Part shown: one piece after another, positions 1 through 3,492 of the stretch
Layout of the letters: each line of letters opens with the position of its first letter
Numbering within the stretch: position 1 is the stretch's first letter
Program-made: the position numbers and the translations under genes
Source: Desulfobacteraceae bacterium
GTDB taxonomy: Bacteria; Desulfobacterota; Desulfobulbia; Desulfobulbales; Desulfobulbaceae
Direction of reading: 5' to 3'
Length of the DNA: 6,148 nt
Assembly: GCA_022837185.1 (NCBI GenBank)
Contig: JALHJD010000184.1
Location: 1 to 6,148 of the forward strand
Notes under the pieces: generated by a model
The model's database searches: none
What the model was told of the DNA's origin: nothing
Seen by the model: only the letters and a program-made list of their open reading frames with translations

Positions 1-1001
1 TTTCAAGCTACGCCTTCTTCGCCATTATATCGACGGGTCTCTGCCTGCTGGCCGCCATCAGCCACGTCTTCGGCGGCAACAAGATGGCACCGCTGGCCAA
101 CAGGATGGTATGGCTTTCCCTGATAACGATCATTGCAGGGTTCGCCATCATCGGTCTGGAATTGGAAAGCCCCTGGCGGATGGCGATCTACAACGTGATC
201 TCCCCCAACCCCACTTCGAATATCTGGTGGATGGGCACGCTCTACGGGCTCGCGGTGGGTATGATGCTGGTCGAGTTTTATCTGATCCTGACCAAGCAGT
301 TTAAGCTGGCGATCGCCCTTGGCGTCATGGGCGCGCTGGCGGAAGTCGCCGCCAATACCAACCTCGGCGCCGTTTTTGCCACCCTGTCCGGCCGCCCCTT
401 CTGGTACGGCTCGCAGTTGCCGATCTTCTTCCTCGGCAACGCCTTCCTGTGCGGCGCGGCGGCCGCCATCATGTTTACCCATTATGCCTATGTCATCCGC
501 CGGCGCTCCATGGATGCCGACACCCTTGAAGGGGTGCGCTCCGCCGGCAAGGTGTTGATGCTGATGCTGGTGCTTATCACCGTGGCCACCGCCTGGAGGA
601 TGATCTCCTACTTCGTCGGCGGCATGGAAGGCGGGCGTCTGGCCGCTGAAGCCATGATGAGCGGTCCCCTGGCAAACAGCTTCTGGGTATTTGAAATTAC
701 CATCGGCCTGGCGATCCCCCTGCTTCTCCTGGTCGTAACCAGGCTGAACAGCGTAGCGGCAATGTCGGCGGCGGCACTGATGACCATCGTCGGCCTGTTC
801 TTCAGGACCTACAACACGGTGGTTGCCGGGCAGATTATCCCGGTCTATCCCGATACGTTCAATGCTCCCGCCACCCTGAGCTATACTCCTTCCCTGGCGG
901 AGATACTCCTGGTGATGGCAGGCGTCGGCATCGTCGGCACGGCATTCCTGCTTGGCGAGCGTTTCTTCGGCAAAGCCTACGCGCTGAACGGGGACCACTA
1001 A
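1..1001 (+). CDS. NrfD/PsrC-like quinone-interacting membrane subunit, 5' partial
   Basis: Reading frame is open from the left edge (first whole codon at 3) to TAA at 999-1001, giving 332 visible residues; an internal ATG at 84 is not the start, because hydrophobic coding sequence continues upstream of it. About nine hydrophobic spans are visible, separated by short polar loops. Family-like stretches include GLELESPWRMAIYNVISPNP after the second visible span, WRMISYFVGG in the middle, and YNTVVAGQIIPVYPDTFNAP before the last span (ending LLGERFF). Proteins of the NrfD/PsrC/HybB family are roughly 400 residues with 8-10 membrane helices. They exchange electrons between (mena)quinone and a periplasmic Fe-S or multihaem cytochrome partner. 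I infer that about one N-terminal helix is missing and that the partner genes lie to the left. Which complex it serves (polysulfide, hydrogenase, cytochrome-linked) cannot be told from this fragment. Family assignment is firm; substrate is not. Confidence 0.88.
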   Translation, partial: SSYAFFAIISTGLCLLAAISHVFGGNKMAPLANRMVWLSLITIIAGFAIIGLELESPWRMAIYNVISPNPTSNIWWMGTLYGLAVGMMLVEFYLILTKQFKLAIALGVMGALAEVAANTNLGAVFATLSGRPFWYGSQLPIFFLGNAFLCGAAAAIMFTHYAYVIRRRSMDADTLEGVRSAGKVLMLMLVLITVATAWRMISYFVGGMEGGRLAAEAMMSGPLANSFWVFEITIGLAIPLLLLVVTRLNSVAAMSAAALMTIVGLFFRTYNTVVAGQIIPVYPDTFNAPATLSYTPSLAEILLVMAGVGIVGTAFLLGERFFGKAYALNGDH

Positions 1002-1030
1002 AGGCAGGAGCTGCCGGCTGGAGAATTCAG

Positions 1031-1062
1031 GCGGGAGGAGTTCGGAGTTCCGCTCCTCCCGC
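1031..1062 (+). other. Strong stem-loop between the nrfD-like and merR-like genes
   Basis: A perfect 10-bp stem GCGGGAGGAG (1031-1040) / CTCCTCCCGC (1053-1062) encloses a 12-base loop, in which CGG/CCG (1043-1045, 1050-1052) can pair further around AGTT. It begins 29 bases after the nrfD-like stop and ends 24 bases before the merR-like ATG. No T-run follows, so it is not a canonical intrinsic terminator. A partial terminator, an mRNA 3'-end stabiliser or a processing site that lowers expression of the regulator relative to the membrane subunit are all possible. The structure is seen; the role is inferred. Confidence 0.55.
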
Positions 1063-1086
1063 GACCCTAGACAAGAGAGGTTCGGG

Positions 1087-1455
1087 ATGGTTAACGAAAA
1101 AAAAGCAATCTTCACCATAGGCGTAGCCGCACAGATGCTCGAAGTGCATCCAAGGACCCTCCGGATTTATGAACAGGAGAGACTGATCAGGCCCATGCGC
1201 AAAGGTAAGTGGCGCTACTACACGATGAATGACGTAAAATGGATCGAGTGTCTCCGCAAGATGATTCATGAGCAGGGGATATCAATAGCAGCGATCAAAA
1301 AACTGCTGCAGTATACTCCGTGCTGGAACATAGCCGACTGCCCCTTTGAGAAGCGCAAGGAATGCACGGCGTTCATGTCGAACGGCCTCGTTCCCCGGAA
1401 GGTTGAGGAGATAAAGCCCCAGCGGCTCAAAAGGGTCGACTGGAACGTCGCCTGA
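1087..1455 (+). CDS. MerR-family transcriptional regulator with C-terminal Cys motif
   Basis: 122 residues. The start ATG has GAGAGG (1075-1080) six bases upstream, a good ribosome site. Residues about 9-75 form a MerR-type winged helix-turn-helix: FTIGVAAQMLEVHPRTLRIYE (helix-turn-helix), ERLIRP, then wing residues KWRYYTMNDVKWI and the helix ending in IAAIKKLLQ. The wording resembles HspR-like members of the family (IGVAAQML..HPRTLRIYE), but there is no long HspR-type tail. Instead residues 77-97 carry TPCW....C.......C: C79-W80, C85 and C93, plus C55 in the helix. I recall a similar CW..C..C pattern in many Desulfobacterota proteins (two-CW type). A metal, Fe-S or redox-sensing role is inference. 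MerR proteins normally bind as dimers between unusually spaced promoter elements and switch transcription by distorting the DNA; the target here is unknown. It follows the nrfD-like gene in the same direction after 85 bases and ends in a clear terminator. Third codon positions look less GC-rich than in the neighbours. Confidence 0.9.
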   Translation: MVNEKKAIFTIGVAAQMLEVHPRTLRIYEQERLIRPMRKGKWRYYTMNDVKWIECLRKMIHEQGISIAAIKKLLQYTPCWNIADCPFEKRKECTAFMSNGLVPRKVEEIKPQRLKRVDWNVA

Positions 1456-1484
1456 TTGATTCTGATCAGTTGCGGTTGATCCTG

Positions 1485-1520
1485 ACCGGACCGTACAATC
1501 TGTGCGGTCCGGTTTTTTTT
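1485..1520 (+). terminator. Intrinsic terminator of the merR-like gene
   Basis: Stem arm ACCGGACCGTAC (1485-1496) pairs with GTGCGGTCCGGT (1502-1513) over 12 positions with one T-G wobble, loop AATCT, directly followed by an uninterrupted run of eight T (1513-1520). It lies 30 bases after the MerR stop. It is one-directional: on the minus strand the hairpin is not followed by T residues, so it would not stop transcripts arriving from the convergent AMIN gene. Confidence 0.93.
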
Positions 1521-1539
1521 GCGCCCGGCGGGGGGAGAT

Positions 1540-1623
1540 TGCAGTTTGGAGTCGGCAGTCGGCAGTTGGCAGTTGGGAGTTTGCAGTCGGCAGTCAGCAG
1601 TCGGCAGTTGGGAGTTTGCAGCT
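1540..1623 (+). repeat. Forward heptamer array, consensus GGCAGTY
   Basis: Twelve in-phase 7-base units run without a gap: TGCAGTT, TGGAGTC, GGCAGTC, GGCAGTT, GGCAGTT, GGGAGTT, TGCAGTC, GGCAGTC, AGCAGTC, GGCAGTT, GGGAGTT, and a degenerate last TGCAGCT. Consensus is KGSAGTY, with variation concentrated at positions 1, 3 and 7. Because 7 is not a multiple of 3, the array reads through all frames as a 7-residue peptide repeat, which explains the false open frames. A three-unit remnant recurs at 1771-1791. Confidence 0.93.
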
Positions 1624-1759
1624 TCGCTGTCGGTTTATTGGCGCTGATTGAAATCGAAATCGGGATCGAAAGGGTCGTAGGTTGGGGTGAACCAGAGAAC
1701 CCCAACAATTCCAATCGGTTGCGTTGGTCTTCGCGAGCTCAGCCCAACCTGCGAAACTG
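1602..1759 (+). repeat. Composite repeat unit, copy 1
   Basis: Order of parts: a 29-base segment (1602-1630) that ends the heptamer array with GCTTCGCTGT, a 21-base spacer, AATCGAAATCGGGATCG (1652-1668) followed by AAAGG, then the paired-hairpin element, ending CGAAACTG. The same parts in the same order recur immediately downstream at 1770-1973. The 29-base and 17-base parts are perfectly conserved between the two copies, and the hairpin part is diverged. Confidence 0.85.
1677..1752 (+). repeat. Paired-hairpin palindromic element, copy 1
   Basis: Outer arms GTAGGTTGGG (1677-1686) and CCCAACCTGC (1743-1752) pair over 10 positions with one wobble. Inside, two hairpins stand in tandem: GTTGGGGT (1681-1688) / ACCCCAAC (1699-1706), and GTTGGTCT (1723-1730) / AGCCCAAC (1741-1748) with one mismatch. 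From memory, similar GTAGGTTGGG...CCCAACCTAC elements are scattered between genes of several proteobacterial groups, so a REP-like or miniature non-autonomous dispersed element is the likely class. Confidence 0.75.
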
Positions 1760-1769
1760 CGCCGTGATA

Positions 1770-1973
1770 CGGCAGTTGGGAGTTTGCAGCTTCGCTGTTG
1801 ATTGAATGAAGAGCCCTATCCGGTTCGTCCCTTTCCTCATTGCGCTCAGCGCAGCAAGTTCCAATCGAAATCGGGATCGCGATCGAAAGGGCCGAGATTG
1901 GGTTGACCCTGAGAACACCCCAACAATTCTCTACGGTTACGTTGGGCTTCGCAAGCTCAGCCCAACGAAACTG
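1770..1973 (+). repeat. Composite repeat unit, copy 2, with an insertion
   Basis: It begins with the same 29 bases as copy 1 (1770-1798), carries the same AATCGAAATCGGGATCG (1863-1879) and AAAGG, and ends with the second paired-hairpin element and CGAAACTG. It is 46 bases longer than copy 1, mostly because the spacer (1799-1862) is 64 rather than 21 bases. The extra part contains a small hairpin TGCGC-TCA-GCGCA (1841-1853). Tandem duplication followed by insertion in copy 2 or deletion in copy 1 would explain it. Confidence 0.82.
1898..1966 (+). repeat. Paired-hairpin palindromic element, copy 2
   Basis: First hairpin: TTGGGTTG (1898-1905) with CACCCCAA (1916-1923), one mismatch. Second hairpin: GTTGGGCT (1941-1948) with AGCCCAAC (1959-1966), perfect. 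The core between them (CCCCAACAATTC...CGGTT.CGTTGG.CTTCGC.AGCTCAGCCCAAC pattern) matches copy 1 with scattered changes. Several of the changes fall in stem positions, and the stem in the second hairpin of this copy is better than in copy 1. Confidence 0.75.
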
Positions 1974-2054
1974 AAACACCCAAAAGCCGCCAGGCTTCAA
2001 TCCCTAAACTGCCGACTGCCGACTGCCGACTGCCAACTGCCGACTGCCAACTTT
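1971..2054 (-). repeat. Direct repeat D1 with inverse heptamer array
   Basis: A 43-base head (1971-2013, core AAAAGCCGCCAGGC) matches 2133-2175 with five mismatches. It leads into six gap-free units of RACTGCC (2007-2048: AACTGCC, three GACTGCC, AACTGCC, GACTGCC) and ends in AACTTT. The heptamer is the reverse complement of the forward array at 1540-1623. D1 is 84 bases, exactly two heptamers longer than D2. Confidence 0.9.
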
Positions 2055-2132
2055 CAAACACCCTTCTCCTGGGGATGTAGGCGAACGAAGCGAGACTCCG
2101 GGTAGGCGCCCCGTTGGGGTGGAGGAGGGGTC
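2055..2132. repeat. Spacer segment with imperfect inverted ends between D1 and D2
   Basis: ACCCTTCTCCT (2060-2070) and AGGAGGGGT (2123-2131) form imperfect inverted ends. GTAGGCG occurs twice as a direct repeat (2077-2083 and 2102-2108), and CCCC-GTT-GGGG (2109-2119) makes a short hairpin. It may be another small palindromic dispersed element; only one copy is in the window, so this is tentative. Confidence 0.45.
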
Positions 2133-2202
2133 CTGAAATACCGAAAAGCCGCCAGGCCTCAATCGCCAAACTGCCAACTGCCGACTGCCGACTGCCAACT
2201 TT
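2133..2202 (-). repeat. Direct repeat D2 with inverse heptamer array
   Basis: Head 2133-2175 matches D1 with five mismatches in 43. It leads into four units of RACTGCC (2169-2196: two AACTGCC, two GACTGCC) and ends in AACTTT like D1. It lies 23 bases from the stop of the AMIN gene, so it probably falls in that gene's 3' untranslated region. Confidence 0.9.
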
Positions 2203-2225
2203 ACAATGCATCAGGGCCGCGGGGA

Positions 2226-3338
2226 TCAGCTTTTGCCGGCCCCATGCTCGCCGGCGGTATTGATGATGATCATGAACATATCGTCTTCCTTGAAGAAGAC
2301 CTGCTGCAGATCGTAATTGTGGTTGGGAACCAGGTCGAGGACAACCCTGACGTTATCGGGATTCCGGTACTTGCCGACCCGGATGTTCCGGACAAAGCGG
2401 CCGTTGGATTCAATGAGCTCCACCAGATCCTCCCCGGCGCCGGTATCTTTGAAAAAGCAGACTATCCTGGGAATATCTTCTTCAATGCCGAAAACCACCG
2501 GCGGATTGAAGTTGCTGAGTTTGAAGAGTATCATTTCACCTCGGTCCGAGGTTTGGTCAAATTCAATGGAATACAGTGTCGGCTGCCCGCCGTTGCCGGG
2601 AAGAGCTTTCTGGTTGCCGATCTCTGCCAATGGCTGAATGCGGGTTGTTTCCTCGGGGAGGATATCTTCAGTTTCCGATTCAGGGATGGCCGCAAAAAGA
2701 TGGTCACCGAGTGTTTCCGGGGCGTCAGGTTGACCAGGGGGTTCCGGTGCCGTCTGTTCGCCGGGCATGCCCGCCGTCCCTGAGGATGATTCCGCGGCCG
2801 GGGCCGGACCGGCTGTTCCTTCGGCAGGCTGCGTTGCGGTCATGGCCGGAGCTGCCGCCGGGGTTTCCCCGCTCTCTGGAGACGGCTTCCATGACAGGGA
2901 ACCGGCCGAAGGGGGTTCGAAGCCGGCGGTGAACAGGCTTATCCGCAGGGTGTTGGTCGCCGCATCGAAGTCCTGCTTGAAATCCACCGCGCCGTCGGAC
3001 CGCAAATCAAAGACAACCCGGGTTTTGGGGTTCTCTCCGCTGTGGATGCCGGTTCTGATCTGTTTGATGAAACGGCCATCGGTCGCCATGATATTCTTGA
3101 CGTTTTTCGAGGGTTCGACGTCGGGAAAATCAAAAATCACCCGGGGCAGGTCTCCCTTGAGGGCGAAAGAAGTGGGCAGATGGGCTCCGTTCATTTTGAA
3201 GGTGACCAGATCGATGCCGGGTGTGGAGGCATCGAATTCGATCTTCTCCAGCACCTGGCCGGACGATGCCGAACACAGGCCGGCAAGAAGCAGGAAGGGG
3301 ATAAACAGGAACTGGCCGAGCGACAAATATTTCTTCAT
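2226..3338 (-). CDS. Exported protein with two AMIN-like domains
   Basis: 370 residues from the ATG at 3338. That start has GGAAG eight bases upstream, while the in-frame ATG five codons earlier (3353) has no ribosome site and would put MEVIS before a normal signal peptide. Residues 1-27 (MKKYLSLGQFLFIPFLLLAG...) are a Sec-type signal peptide; C22 is not in a lipobox context (AGLC, not L-A-G-C). Residues about 29-140 and 253-361 are two related beta-rich domains with the AMIN pattern: a start such as VLEKIEF or LYSIEF, then PRVIFDF or PRIVCFF, then a GRF(I/V)(K/R).IR motif, then RVVFDL or RVVLDL. The linker, about 141-252, is rich in Pro, Ala, Glu, Gly and Thr. AMIN domains localise envelope proteins, such as amidases and secretin PilQ, to the periplasm or peptidoglycan. 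Here no enzyme or secretin domain is attached, so a periplasmic scaffold or targeting role is inferred. It converges with the merR-like gene and diverges from the radical SAM gene. Confidence 0.87.
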   Translation of the reverse strand: MKKYLSLGQFLFIPFLLLAGLCSASSGQVLEKIEFDASTPGIDLVTFKMNGAHLPTSFALKGDLPRVIFDFPDVEPSKNVKNIMATDGRFIKQIRTGIHSGENPKTRVVFDLRSDGAVDFKQDFDAATNTLRISLFTAGFEPPSAGSLSWKPSPESGETPAAAPAMTATQPAEGTAGPAPAAESSSGTAGMPGEQTAPEPPGQPDAPETLGDHLFAAIPESETEDILPEETTRIQPLAEIGNQKALPGNGGQPTLYSIEFDQTSDRGEMILFKLSNFNPPVVFGIEEDIPRIVCFFKDTGAGEDLVELIESNGRFVRNIRVGKYRNPDNVRVVLDLVPNHNYDLQQVFFKEDDMFMIIINTAGEHGAGKS

Positions 3339-3373
3339 CGATATCACTTCCATGGAAAAATGGAGTCAAAGGG

Positions 3374-3400
3374 GGCCGGATCATTGGTCATGGTCCGGCC
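3374..3400 (-). promoter_or_regulatory. Leader hairpin of the AMIN gene
   Basis: GGCCGGATCAT (3374-3384) pairs with ATGGTCCGGCC (3390-3400) over 11 positions with one wobble, loop TGGTC. It lies between the predicted minus-strand promoter (3426-3453) and the start at 3338, so it would sit in a leader of about 80 bases. On the minus strand it is followed by CCCTTT and, further on, TTTTT (3356-3360), not a tight U-tract, so attenuation is possible but weakly supported. It could instead be a DNA operator. Confidence 0.5.
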
Positions 3401-3425
3401 GATCTTTTGAGAATATATTATGTTG

Positions 3426-3453
3426 ATTATCTCCCGCAAGGTTGAAATGTCAA
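3426..3453 (-). promoter_or_regulatory. Sigma-70-type promoter for the AMIN gene
   Basis: Read on the minus strand: TTGACA (3453-3448, perfect -35), 16-base spacer, GATAAT (3431-3426, 5 of 6). Predicted start of transcription is near 3419, leaving a leader of about 80 bases. Its -35 box directly abuts the -35 box of the opposite promoter, and its spacer contains that box. Confidence 0.68.
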
Positions 3454-3470
3454 TGATTTTTCAGTATAAG
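3442..3470 (+). promoter_or_regulatory. Sigma-70-type promoter for the radical SAM gene
   Basis: TTGAAA (3442-3447, 5 of 6), 17-base spacer, TATAAG (3465-3470, 5 of 6). Transcription would begin near 3477, about 16 bases before the ATG at 3493. A weak GGAA ribosome site (3483-3486) stands six bases before that ATG. The spacer holds the -35 box of the divergent promoter, so the two are interleaved. Confidence 0.65.
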
Positions 3471-3492
3471 GGCCGGACCCGCGGAACATTGG

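Larger units (their letters stand above)
1521..2225. repeat. Intergenic repeat island between convergent genes
   Basis: About 700 bases between the merR-like terminator and the end of the AMIN gene hold no credible gene. Almost all of it is repeats: a forward heptamer array (1540-1623), two copies of a composite unit (1602-1759 and 1770-1973), two paired-hairpin elements, and two direct repeats carrying heptamers in inverse orientation (1971-2054 and 2133-2202) around a short segment with inverted ends (2060-2131). Weak open frames that cross it translate to low-complexity SRQLAVGS-like or LPTADC-like runs, caused by the repeats having no stops. No transposase remnant is visible. I see no clear intrinsic terminator for the minus-strand AMIN transcript here, so that transcript may run into the repeats. 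Confidence 0.85.

Noticed and set aside
3..1118. A long minus-strand open frame (371 codons) opposite the nrfD-like gene
   Set aside because: It mirrors the codon bias of the plus-strand gene. Its product is rich in Gly, His, Gln and Asp with no recognisable domain, while the plus strand encodes a clear membrane protein.
1602..1798. Insertion sequence bounded by the 29-base direct repeats (1602-1630 and 1770-1798)
   Set aside because: The repeats are too long for a target duplication, the interval holds no transposase remnant, and the downstream parts are duplicated too, which fits tandem duplication better.
1540..2202. CRISPR array
   Set aside because: The repeat unit is 7 bases with no spacers, and the longer repeats occur only twice without regular spacing or cas genes.
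1470..2211. Several open frames on both strands in the repeat island
   Set aside because: Their translations are runs such as SRQLAVGS and LPTADC produced by the heptamer, which lacks stops in all frames. They also cross the terminator and palindromic elements and lack ribosome sites.
3414..3421. TATATT/TATTAT as a plus-strand -10 box
   Set aside because: No acceptable -35 box lies 16-18 bases upstream, whereas TTGAAA-17-TATAAG nearer the gene is a much better fit.
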